This document shows, in pieces, positions 51,719-59,565 of a stretch of 64,000 nucleotides of DNA. Every line of letters begins with the position of its first letter. Positions within the stretch are counted from its first letter, which is position 1. Made by a program: the position numbers and the translations under genes. Origin of the DNA: Actinomyces gerencseriae DSM 6844 (lineage in GTDB: Bacteria; Actinomycetota; Actinomycetes; Actinomycetales; Actinomycetaceae); NCBI RefSeq assembly GCF_000429265.1, contig NZ_AUBN01000016.1, positions 20,549 through 84,548 on the forward strand, written 5' to 3'. The notes under the pieces were generated by a model that saw only the letters and a list, made by a program, of their open reading frames with translations, was not told where the DNA came from and made no database searches.

Positions 51719-53717
51719 GGGTTCCCTCCCGGTTGCGAGCGCTGCGCGGATGGACGGTCTGGAGCCACTCGCAGGTCAGCATGATCGCGGCGGTCCCCAG
51801 CGCCAGGACGACGCCCGTCGCCAGCCCCATGCCCTGGTTCTGGGCGCCGGGCGAGCCGATGAGCCGGTAGAGGACCACCGGCAGGGTGTCGGTGCGGGGC
51901 CGCACCAGGAACGACGTCGCCCCGAACTCCCCCAGGCTCGTGGCCAGGGCGAAGCCCGCCGCCAGTCCTCCGGCGCGCAGCAGGTGCGGCCCGTCGACGG
52001 TGGCCAGGACCCGGCCCGGTCCCGCGCCGAGGGCCGCGGCGGCCTCGCGCTGACGCGGGTCGACGGCTCGCAGCGCCGGCAGGAGGGTGCGCACCACCAG
52101 GGGGACCGCGACGATGGCCTGCGCCACCGGCAGGATCCACCAGCTGCGGGTCAGCGCCAACGGCGGACGGGCGAGCGTGATGAGGAATCCGAAGCCGACC
52201 GTCACCGCGCTCACGCCCAGCGGCAGCATGAAGACGGCGTCGAGCAGTCCCGCCGCGCGGGCCAGCAGGCGGCTGCGGGGGCTGCGCGAGACCGCCAGGC
52301 TCACGGCCGCGCCCACGGCCAGGGCGATGAGGGTGGCCACCGCCGCCACGCGCAGCGAGTTCGCGCCCGCCTCCCACACGGTGACCGTCAGGGCGCTGCG
52401 ACCGTCGGCGGCGGAGCGGGGCGACCGGGGCGCCAGTGCCGACAGATCCGTGTAGTTCGCCGTCGTCCACTGCCCCGCGCGCCGCAGGGAGCGCACGACC
52501 AGGACGACGACCGGTCCGACGAGCAGACCGCCCACGACCGTCAGCGTCAGGATCAGGGCGGGCAGGTCGCCGCGGCGCAGTCGGAGCGCCGGCACGTCCA
52601 GGCGCAGCGCCAGGCGCGCCTGCCAGGCGCGACGGGTCCGCTCGACCGCCCACAGGGCGATGGCGATGACGACCAGCTGGAGGACGGACAGGACCGCCGC
52701 TGCCCGCAGGTCGAGGTACTGGGCGGTCTGGACGTAGATCTCGGTCTCGATGGTGCCCACGCCCGGCCCTCCCAGGACCAGGACGACGCCGTAGGCGGTG
52801 GCGCACAGCAGGAAGGCGATCGAGGCGGACGAGGCGATGGCGGGCGCCAGGCTGGGCAGGGTGACGGTGCGCCAGGCCCGCCAGGGCGAGGCCCCCAGCG
52901 CCCGGGCCGCCTCGACGGCGCGCGGATCCAGGCGCGACCACATGGTGCCCACGGTGCGCACCACCAGGCCGTAGTTGAAGAAGACCATGGCGGCGACGAC
53001 CGCCGTCGTCGTCCCGTCCAGGCCGGTGGCGCCCAGGGGGCCGCCGGTGGTGAGCAGGGCGTGGAAGGCGACGCCGACGACGACGCCGGGCAGCACGAAG
53101 GGGACGATGACCAGCGCGCGCAGCAGGTCGCGACCGGGGAAGACCCGCCGGTAGAGCACGGCCGCCCCGGGCACGCCCAGCACGACGCACACCGCGGTGG
53201 CGGCGGTGGCCTGGACGAGGGTGGCGCGGATGATCCGCCAGGTGCGGGGGCGCCCCAGGACCTCGGCGAAGCCCCCGAGGTCGAGGCGGCCGTCGGGGGC
53301 CAGTCCGCGGGCGACGAGCGTCGCCACCGGGAGAGCGAAGAAGACGGCGAGGACGATCAGCGGCAGCCCGACGGCGAGGGCCCAGGCGGCGCGCTCCCCC
53401 GCGCTCGCCCGCGGTCCCCTCGCGGCCCGCGGCCCCCTCGCCGAGATCGGTCCGGTTCCGCACCGAGATCGGTTCAGTTCCGGCTCGAGATCGGTCCGGT
53501 TCCGCACCGAGATCGGTTCGGGGAACGTTTCGGGCCGACGGCGCGGCGCCCCCGGGCGGGCGGCGCCCCCCGGTCCGCCGCGTCCACCGACGAGCTGGGT
53601 GCGCGGCGCCCCCGGGCGGGCGGCGCCCTCGCCGGGCTGTGAGCGCGGAGTGCTCCCCAGAGTGGGGCCGGACCGATCTCGGCGCGGACCGCCGGACCGC
53701 GCACGCGGGGCGTTCAC
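51711..53717 (-). CDS. thiP: thiamine ABC transporter permease (fused two-domain)
   Basis: A 668-residue permease with two sets of six membrane helices, as in ThiP. The two coupling loops are VEAARALGASPWRAWRTVTL and REAAAALGAGPGRVLATV. The first membrane helix starts only near residue 118. GTG 53717 overlaps the thiB stop (GTGA) and is the best start by context, yet the first ~115 residues are Arg/Pro/Gly-rich, lack conservation and are partly encoded by an R2 array and a duplicated GAARPGAPR segment. So the N-terminal tail is an invasion product; alternatively translation begins downstream at an internal start. Confidence 0.88.
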   Translation of the reverse strand: MNAPRARSGGPRRDRSGPTLGSTPRSQPGEGAARPGAPRTQLVGGRGGPGGAARPGAPRRRPETFPEPISVRNRTDLEPELNRSRCGTGPISARGPRAARGPRASAGERAAWALAVGLPLIVLAVFFALPVATLVARGLAPDGRLDLGGFAEVLGRPRTWRIIRATLVQATAATAVCVVLGVPGAAVLYRRVFPGRDLLRALVIVPFVLPGVVVGVAFHALLTTGGPLGATGLDGTTTAVVAAMVFFNYGLVVRTVGTMWSRLDPRAVEAARALGASPWRAWRTVTLPSLAPAIASSASIAFLLCATAYGVVLVLGGPGVGTIETEIYVQTAQYLDLRAAAVLSVLQLVVIAIALWAVERTRRAWQARLALRLDVPALRLRRGDLPALILTLTVVGGLLVGPVVVLVVRSLRRAGQWTTANYTDLSALAPRSPRSAADGRSALTVTVWEAGANSLRVAAVATLIALAVGAAVSLAVSRSPRSRLLARAAGLLDAVFMLPLGVSAVTVGFGFLITLARPPLALTRSWWILPVAQAIVAVPLVVRTLLPALRAVDPRQREAAAALGAGPGRVLATVDGPHLLRAGGLAAGFALATSLGEFGATSFLVRPRTDTLPVVLYRLIGSPGAQNQGMGLATGVVLALGTAAIMLTCEWLQTVHPRSARNREGTHE
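53442..53516 (+). repeat. R2 array inside the thiP 5' coding region, 4 units
   Basis: GAGATCGG begins at 53443, 53465, 53487 and 53509, an exact 22-bp period. A single unit in reverse occurs at 53673. On the coding strand the array translates as NRTDLEPELNRSRCGTGPIS. Three units equal 66 bp, so the frame is kept. Confidence 0.95.
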
Positions 53718-55006
53718 GCGCCGACGGCCTCCGTCCAGGTGGCCAGCCAGGCCTCGCGGTGAGCCGCGATGTCGTCGGCGAGGACGACGACCGGATCATC
53801 GCTGGTGGCGCCGAACCTTCTCAGCTCCTCGCTCAGCGTGGCCTCGGGGTTGACCGGGTACATGTACATGGTCTCGGGGATGGAGCTCTGGACATCGGCA
53901 GACAGCATCCACGTCAGGAAGGCCCGGGCGCCGTCGGGGTTGGCGGCCCCGGCCAGGACCCCGGCGTACTCGACCTGCCGGGTGGCCGTGGACAGGAGGG
54001 CGGCGGTGGTGGAGGCCGAGCCGTTCTCGGTGAGGGTCGCGGCGGGAGAGGAGGAGTAGGACACGACGATCGGGTGGGCGCCGCCCTCCCCTCCGCCGGA
54101 GAAGTCGGTGTAGTAGGCGTCGGACCAGCCCTCATCGATTCGCATGCCGTTGGCCGCGAGCCGCTTCCAGTAGTCGGCGAAGCCGCCGGCCTCCCCCGTG
54201 CCGAAGTGCCCGACGGTGGCCAGCAGGAAGGCCAGTCCGGTGGAGGAGGTCGAGGGGTTGATGGCGACGAACAGATCCTTGTAGTCGGCCCCGGTCAGGT
54301 CCTCGAAGGCGGCGGGCGGGGTGACGCCGTGCTCCGCGAACCAGGCGGTGTCGATGTTGACGCAGACCTCGCCGAAATCGATGGGGGTCAGCGCGGGAGT
54401 GTCGTCGATGACGTACTGGTCGGCGCCCTCGGGCAGATCGACGGCGGCGGAGGTGTCGATGACGCCCTCGTCCAGGATGCGGGAGGCGAAGGTGTTGTCC
54501 ACGCCGACGAAGGCGTCGCCCAGCGGCGCGTCCTTGGTCAGGACGAGCTTGTTCGTCAGCTCCCCGCTCTTCCCGGAGGCGACCAGCTCCAGGGCGTAGC
54601 CGGTGTCCGCCCGGAAGGCGTCGATGAGCTCGTCAGGAACGGAGAAGGAGTCGTGGGTGACGACGGTGACCGTCCCTCCGCCAGCCGGGCCCGAGCCGCC
54701 GGAGCCCTTGGAGCCGCAAGCGGCGAGCGCGACGCCGACGGCGGTGGCCGCGCCTCCGGCCAGCAGGGCGCGGCGGGACGGCCGGGCACGACGGGACGTC
54801 CGGGCGAGGCGGAGTGGCGCGCCCGGTCCTCCTCCCCAGTGCTCCCGGCCGAGGGACGGCCGCACGCGACGGGACGGCGAGCCGGGGGTTGTGCAGGCAG
54901 TCGCACCGGGGGCGCGGCGCGAGGCCGGCGAGGCTGGAGAAGCCGGTAAGACCGGCGAGGCGGGCAAGGCCGATGAGGCCGATGAAACGCGGTCGGCGGT
55001 GGTCAT
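53714..55006 (-). CDS. thiB: thiamine-binding lipoprotein of ABC transporter
   Basis: A 430-residue binding protein of the ThiB/iron-type family. The secretion signal begins late, at RRALLAGGAATAVGVALAAC (lipobox LAAC near residue 91); the ~70 residues before it are Ala/Pro/Arg-rich, an unusual extension. Core motifs: TVVTHDSFSVPDELIDAF, GDAFVGVDNTFASR, YVIDDTPALTPIDFGEVCVN. AGGAGG precedes ATG 55006. First gene of thiBPQ, directly under the TPP riboswitch. Confidence 0.9.
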   Translation of the reverse strand: MTTADRVSSASSALPASPVLPASPASPASRRAPGATACTTPGSPSRRVRPSLGREHWGGGPGAPLRLARTSRRARPSRRALLAGGAATAVGVALAACGSKGSGGSGPAGGGTVTVVTHDSFSVPDELIDAFRADTGYALELVASGKSGELTNKLVLTKDAPLGDAFVGVDNTFASRILDEGVIDTSAAVDLPEGADQYVIDDTPALTPIDFGEVCVNIDTAWFAEHGVTPPAAFEDLTGADYKDLFVAINPSTSSTGLAFLLATVGHFGTGEAGGFADYWKRLAANGMRIDEGWSDAYYTDFSGGGEGGAHPIVVSYSSSPAATLTENGSASTTAALLSTATRQVEYAGVLAGAANPDGARAFLTWMLSADVQSSIPETMYMYPVNPEATLSEELRRFGATSDDPVVVLADDIAAHREAWLATWTEAVGA

Positions 55007-55089
55007 GGTGTCCTCCTGGATGGGTACCGGGAGGGCCCGAGCGCGGTGGCCGGTGACTGGTGGCCGCGCGCCCGGGGAGATTCTGCTCG

Positions 55090-55212
55090 ACTTCCTTCGC
55101 CGGTGCTGACCGGAGCAGGTTCGAGGGTCTGCGGTCGCCCGCACTCTCAGCGCCGTGGCCGCCGGGGCGGAGCGGCTGGGCCCCGGACCGACGACGGGGC
55201 GCTCCCCTGTCG
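55090..55212 (-). promoter_or_regulatory. TPP riboswitch (THI element)
   Basis: On the minus strand the leader has ACAGGGGAGC, then GCTGAGAGTG, then GACCCTCGAACCTG, CTCCGGTCAGCACCGGCG and AAGGAAG, the conserved order of the thiamin pyrophosphate aptamer. It ends about 85 bp before thiB. It should repress thiBPQ when TPP is plentiful. It starts 14 bp after the stop of the upstream gene, so read-through transcripts would also carry it. Confidence 0.95.
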
Positions 55213-55225
55213 TAGTGGGACGAGT

Positions 55226-55999
55226 CTAGACGATCGGCGCCCGGGCGGGGGCGGGAGGCCGGTTCTGCGCAAGAGCGCGTACGTCGTCCACGAATCGATT
55301 CCACGACGGGGACGACGGGCGCGCAGGCTTGTCCGGCTCCTTGCCGGCGATGATGCGTCGTGCGACGAGATCCGCGATCGCGGGCGAGTCGGACTTGATG
55401 TACTTCTTCTTCCCCCGAGTGTGTTTATCCGTCAGCGAGATCAGAAGAGCGGCCGGGTCGCCGTGGCTCTCAACCGTTCTTGTCGGGACTCTGAGACCGC
55501 GCCATGCAACAGGATTCAACGCCCGAATGGAGTCCGGGAAGAGCAACCACCACGCCTCGGTCATCTGAACCGGGACGACGGCGCAGACGCGCCATGGCCG
55601 GGGAGTGGGGCCCTTCTTTTTCTTCCTCCTGCCTGTCGAGAACTCGGAATCGTGCGCAGTTTTCATCTTATCCAACTGGTTTTGAAGGTCTTTCCGACGC
55701 TGCTCACCATCTCTTCCGTCGGCATCCTGGTGGACGAGGACGGCGTGGACCGGCCGAGAAACCTCCTGAGCCGCAACCGCACGTCCGATGTCATCCATCC
55801 AGCTGCGCACCGACTCGCTCGAAGCCCCTCTGGTCAGCGAAGGCGGATCTTTGATGACTTTGATGTCATACGAGTCATTCACCCCCGGAGCCAAGGCGGG
55901 AATGAGCGCCTTGATCGCTTGCGCGTCATAGCTATTCCTGCCCGCCTTCCCCCGACCGCCTTCGCCGAAGACAAGAATGACAGGGCACTTCCTAGCCAA
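55226..55999 (-). CDS. DUF4276/RloB-like partner of an AAA ATPase
   Basis: A 257-residue soluble protein. It opens with PVILVFGEGGRGK, has HAVLVHQDADGRDGE in the middle and VVPVQMTEAWWLLFP later. This order (enzyme-like EG start, D-x-D, then PVQ-x-x-EAW) resembles DUF4276 and Toprim-like partners of SMC-like ATPases. The start TTG 55999 overlaps the ATPase gene by 8 bp, so the two are co-translated. The family call is tentative. A Lys-rich patch (RRKKKKG) could bind nucleic acid. The likely role is effector of a defence module. Confidence 0.6.
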   Translation of the reverse strand: MARKCPVILVFGEGGRGKAGRNSYDAQAIKALIPALAPGVNDSYDIKVIKDPPSLTRGASSESVRSWMDDIGRAVAAQEVSRPVHAVLVHQDADGRDGEQRRKDLQNQLDKMKTAHDSEFSTGRRKKKKGPTPRPWRVCAVVPVQMTEAWWLLFPDSIRALNPVAWRGLRVPTRTVESHGDPAALLISLTDKHTRGKKKYIKSDSPAIADLVARRIIAGKEPDKPARPSSPSWNRFVDDVRALAQNRPPAPARAPIV

Positions 56000-57197
56000 C
56001 GCTCGGCACTCCGTCGAGGACTCCGGAGTACCAGAGCTCCCCCAGACCCCGACCGCTCGTCTCCTGGCTATCCGCGAGCCGGTCGGCCGTGAGCACGGGG
56101 ATCACGGACTCGCCGGTCTCAGGATCCCGGTCACACAGGATGAGCTCCTCGGACTCGAGCCGGTTGACGAGGGTCGGCGAGTGCGACGCCGCGATGATCT
56201 GGGTCCGCCCGGACGCCTCCCGCATCCGGTCCGCAAGAACGTCCAGGGCATAGGGGTGCAGGCCGTGGTCGACCTCCTCGATGACGGTGAGAGCCGGGGG
56301 GTCCGGGTCGTGGAGGGCGGTGAGGAGCGCGAGCATGCGCACGGTGCCGAAGGAGGCGTCGGCGAGCTCGATCGGCCTGCGCAATCCGTTCTCATGGAGC
56401 TCCGCGACAACCACGTGGGCGTCCCCTCCACGAGTCTCGAAGCCGATGGAGTCAAGGCCCGGCAGGCACAGCCTCAGATCACGAACGAGTGTCCTGAAGG
56501 CGTCCGGGGCGGCGTCGTGGATCTGCTGAAGCGCGGCGGACAGGTTCGCCGCCCCCGGAGCGAGGCGCCTCTGATCAAAGCGGCTGGGCCGGCGCGCGGC
56601 GGGGACGTCGGGATCGAGATAGCGGATCGAGGAGAGGAAGGAGACGAACCGGCTGGGGCCGTCGCCGAGCCAGTCCGCATTGATCAGGGCGAAGGTCCCC
56701 AGGCCGGAGGATGCGGCATCGGTCAGCGTCAGAGAGCTCCTCTTATTGCTCCTGCTCCCCTGCACCTTCACCGCATCCACGCCCTCGAGGGCGAAGCCGA
56801 GCCGTCGCCCACGACCAGCGGTGCGCTTGTACTGGAAGTCCTCCGTCCGCCGAATACCGGCGTCGTCCTGGTCGAGGGTGAGGATGTACTCGTCCGGCGC
56901 CCCGGGGGAGGCGTTCTCCGTGACCTCGGCCTCGATCGTGAGCTCGATCGGGCCGGCGTCGCCGGTGGCCCGGTGCAACTGCTCGTATCCGCCGTGCCGA
57001 TCGACGGCGGTGGGGATGTCCGTGCGGGCGGTGTCCCTCACCAGTTGAAGGACGGAGAGCAGATTGGACTTGCCGGAGCCGTTGGGACCGGCCAGAACGG
57101 AGAAGGGCCCGAACTCGACGTCGACGTCGACGAAGGATCGGTAGTTCTTCGCCCGGATCGAGCGCAGAGGCGTCGGCTTCCCAGTGGCCATGGTCAT
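55992..57197 (-). CDS. AAA-family ATPase of a two-gene defence-like module
   Basis: A 401-residue SMC/RecF-like ATPase (AAA_15/AAA_21). N-terminus IRAKNYRSFVDVDVEFGPFS, Walker A AGPNGSGKSNLL. C-terminal half has LADASFGTVRMLALLTAL, the Walker B VIEEVDHGLHP and the switch IIAASHSPTLVNRLES. It lacks the long coiled coil of true SMC proteins and the OLD Toprim domain, which would be supplied in trans by the overlapping gene. Such pairs (RloAB, PARIS-like, AbiL-like) protect against phages. No modification gene is next to it. Confidence 0.82.
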   Translation of the reverse strand: MTMATGKPTPLRSIRAKNYRSFVDVDVEFGPFSVLAGPNGSGKSNLLSVLQLVRDTARTDIPTAVDRHGGYEQLHRATGDAGPIELTIEAEVTENASPGAPDEYILTLDQDDAGIRRTEDFQYKRTAGRGRRLGFALEGVDAVKVQGSRSNKRSSLTLTDAASSGLGTFALINADWLGDGPSRFVSFLSSIRYLDPDVPAARRPSRFDQRRLAPGAANLSAALQQIHDAAPDAFRTLVRDLRLCLPGLDSIGFETRGGDAHVVVAELHENGLRRPIELADASFGTVRMLALLTALHDPDPPALTVIEEVDHGLHPYALDVLADRMREASGRTQIIAASHSPTLVNRLESEELILCDRDPETGESVIPVLTADRLADSQETSGRGLGELWYSGVLDGVPSVG

Positions 57198-57240
57198 ACA
57201 CTACCGGGCGCACCTGAGATTCCATGAGATCTGGCGGGGC

Positions 57241-57348
57241 CGCGAGACCGGCTTTTCGGTGCGAGGCGAGCATTCCTGCGCGAGTCCGACGACGCCGTCG
57301 CCCGACTCGCGCCGAAAAGTCAGCCTCGTGCGGACATGCCCGACTCGT
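57241..57348. repeat. R3 hairpin repeat, copy 4
   Basis: GGCTTTTCGGTGCG, GCGCGAGTCCGACGACGCC and GTCGCCCGACTCGCGCCG are present, with the flank CCTCGTGCGGACATGCCCGA shared exactly with copy 1. An extra GCGAGCATTCCT insertion lies in the left arm. It is between two divergent genes. Confidence 0.85.
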
Positions 57349-57572
57349 GGACTCGGCAGCCGGGCCCGCCCCGCGCATACCCGCGCTCCCCCGCTCCCCA
57401 CGGGGCCCGCCCCGCGCACCGCCCGCGGACACCGGCGCCGCGCCGTCGGCCGCCGTGGCGTCGGGCGCCGCGCCGGCAAGTAAGGCATGATCGACGCTGA
57501 AGCGCCCCAGCAGTGCCGCAGTCCCGCGGGGCGCGCCGTCGTCGGCGCACGAATCGGAGGAACGGAGCCACC

Positions 57573-57878
57573 ATGACCGATAGCAAGCAGAACGACTTGA
57601 CCTGGACGGCCGCCTCGGCCCTGATCCTGCTGGCCTCCGGCATCGTCGCGGAACGGGTCGTCGCCGTCGGGTGGAAGGCCGTCACCGGGAGGCCCGCCCC
57701 TCAGGACGAGAGCCAGACGCTGAACTACCAGCTCGGCGAGGTCGTCGTCTTCGCGATCGTCTCGGGGGCGGTCATGTCCCTCACGCGACAGCTCACCCTG
57801 CGTCAGGCCGCCAGGTGGCGCGACAGGCGCGGGCCGAACCGGTTGACCCGCGGGCGCTCCGGGTCCCTGGAGGCCTGA
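57573..57878 (+). CDS. DUF4235-family membrane protein
   Basis: A 101-residue protein with two membrane helices: WTAASALILLASGIVAERVV and QLGEVVVFAIVSGAVMSLT, with the family-typical GWKAVTGRPAP between. The C-terminus is basic and cytoplasmic. ATG 57573 with GGAGG nearby; the open frame before it is non-coding. Function unknown; found throughout actinobacteria. Confidence 0.85.
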   Translation: MTDSKQNDLTWTAASALILLASGIVAERVVAVGWKAVTGRPAPQDESQTLNYQLGEVVVFAIVSGAVMSLTRQLTLRQAARWRDRRGPNRLTRGRSGSLEA

Positions 57879-57926
57879 GAGCCGGGGGCGGAATCCGGGG
57901 TCCGGAGCCTCGCACCCGCCGCCCCC

Positions 57927-58721
57927 TCAGCGCCCCGAGGCGCCCGCGCCCGCCCGGCGCCCCGACCTCCGTCGGACGTCCAGGGCCGTGGCGCTCGTCG
58001 CGAGCGCGAGCACGGTCAGGCACCCGCCCGCGGCGACCAGTTGAGCGGGGTGGAGTATCCCGGCGATCACACCGGAGATCTCCGACGCAGGGGGCAGGAG
58101 GATGATCGTGTCGAGCCCGGAGAGGACGACGCTCCAGCACAGCACGAGCAGCACGGCCGGCCACACCAGGGCCAGGCAGCCGAGCACGACGGCGATCCAC
58201 AGAAGAGTCGCCGGCCGAAAGCCCTCGGCGTGCGCATCGACAGCCGTTCTGCACGTGACGATCACGAGCAGCGAGGTGGTGGCGATCAGGACCGGTACGA
58301 GGACGAGCGAGCCGCGGGTGGCAACGACCTCCGAGAGCGGTTCCCCCTCGGTCAGCGCGGCGACTCCCACGGCGACGACGGCGATCGCGAGCGCCACGAG
58401 GGTCCAGCGCAGTGCCATGAGCCGACGGCGGCCCACCCGGGTGCCGGTCTCGCGCCTGCCGAGATCGGCCGGGGCCTCGAGCGGCCGGGGACCGGGACCG
58501 CTGTCGGCGAGATCCGGGGACGGGGCGGAGGCGCGGCGCGGGGCGCGGGAGCGCGCAGCGGATCCCGGCCGGGGCGGCACGATGAGGTCGATGATGATGC
58601 GCAGGCCGCCCCGCCGCCGGCTCCAGGCGCCAGGGCGCCCGTCGGGAACCGGGTCGGAGGCCGCCTGCCACGCACCCGGGTGCCCGTCCTGCGAGTGGGA
58701 GGATATGTACGGGACGCTCAC
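57927..58721 (-). CDS. hypothetical four-helix membrane protein
   Basis: A 264-residue protein. Residues 1-100 are Arg/Pro/Ala-rich and likely disordered; then four hydrophobic segments (WTLVALAIAVVAVGVAAL, LVLVPVLIATTSLLVIV, TLLWIAVVLGCLALVWPAVL, LVAAGGCLTVLALATSATAL). No family is recognised. ATG 58721 may be too far upstream given the tail; a start near MALRWTLVAL is an alternative. Converges with the DUF4235 gene. Confidence 0.6.
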   Translation of the reverse strand: MSVPYISSHSQDGHPGAWQAASDPVPDGRPGAWSRRRGGLRIIIDLIVPPRPGSAARSRAPRRASAPSPDLADSGPGPRPLEAPADLGRRETGTRVGRRRLMALRWTLVALAIAVVAVGVAALTEGEPLSEVVATRGSLVLVPVLIATTSLLVIVTCRTAVDAHAEGFRPATLLWIAVVLGCLALVWPAVLLVLCWSVVLSGLDTIILLPPASEISGVIAGILHPAQLVAAGGCLTVLALATSATALDVRRRSGRRAGAGASGR

Positions 58722-58954
58722 GACGGCAGAATATGAACGGCGACGACCCCTTGCACTGGGCCGGTCTCCCCATCCGCACCGGCGGTCCGGGGCGTCCCGG
58801 ACGCGGGCGGTTCCGGGGCGCTAGGGCACGCAGGAGATCCGCGCTCATGTTTGCCTCCCGCGCGACGGCCGGGGCGGGGTGCCCGGGCACGCGGGAGGTC
58901 CGCCCCGGCGAGCGGCGGGCGCATCGACTGAATAACAGGCCGGCACGGGTGGGG

Positions 58955-59170
58955 GCAGCCCGGCATGTCCAGGGGAACGACGGCGACACCATCGGGCCTG
59001 CAGTAGGCGGCGGCCCCCGTGACCACGACCCGATCGACCAGGCGCTCGCCGATCTGCTGCCCGAGCCGGTTCACGTGCCGGACATCGTGGTCGTCAACGA
59101 CTCGTGCCAGCTTGACCTCGACGGCGATCACCGCGCCATCGCACTGCTCGAGATCAGATCCGCCTCATGA
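58955..59170 (-). pseudogene. DUF4143-type ATPase C-terminal remnant
   Basis: The minus strand encodes IAVEVKLARVVDDHDVRHVN and LGQQIGERLVDRVVV then RPDGVAVVPLDMPG, the very end of an AAA_14/DUF4143 ATP-binding protein (usual pattern WEVK...V...D..HL..L...G..F.DGVV...G..A...DG..V.P). Nothing of the ATPase domain remains. Only this ~65-codon fragment is left. Confidence 0.7.
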
Positions 59171-59444
59171 AGTCCGTCACGGGTGCGCAGGTGGTGCACC
59201 TTCGCGTCGCAACCGACAGTGGGCGTCAACGCAGGCATCCATATGGGGGCGGGGTCGAGGATGCACGGCTCCCCGCGGAGTCCCAGGCGCGATTCCGAGG
59301 CTCTCACGCACTTTTAAGGCAGCCCGCCCGGCCCCTTGGCCGCTCAGCCACCTGGTCCCTCAGCCACCCGGCCGAGCCCGACAGCGCACCGGACCGACCT
59401 CGCATCGCCAGGGCCACGGCGGGTCCCCTCGAACCCGGGCCCAG

Positions 59445-59502
59445 ACCGATCTCAACGCGGATTACGACCGATCTCGACGCGGAACCGGACCGATCTCGAC
59501 GA
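59445..59502 (-). repeat. R2 array, 3 units of 22 bp
   Basis: CCGATCTC at 59446, 59468 and 59490, exact 22-bp period, with CGCGGAA boxes. It ends about 65 bp before the etfD start, so it may overlap the promoter region. Confidence 0.92.
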
Positions 59503-59565
59503 AGCTCGCGGCCCCTCGCGGACCGTCGTGCGGGTCCGGCCCCCGCCGGCAACTAGGCTGATCGC

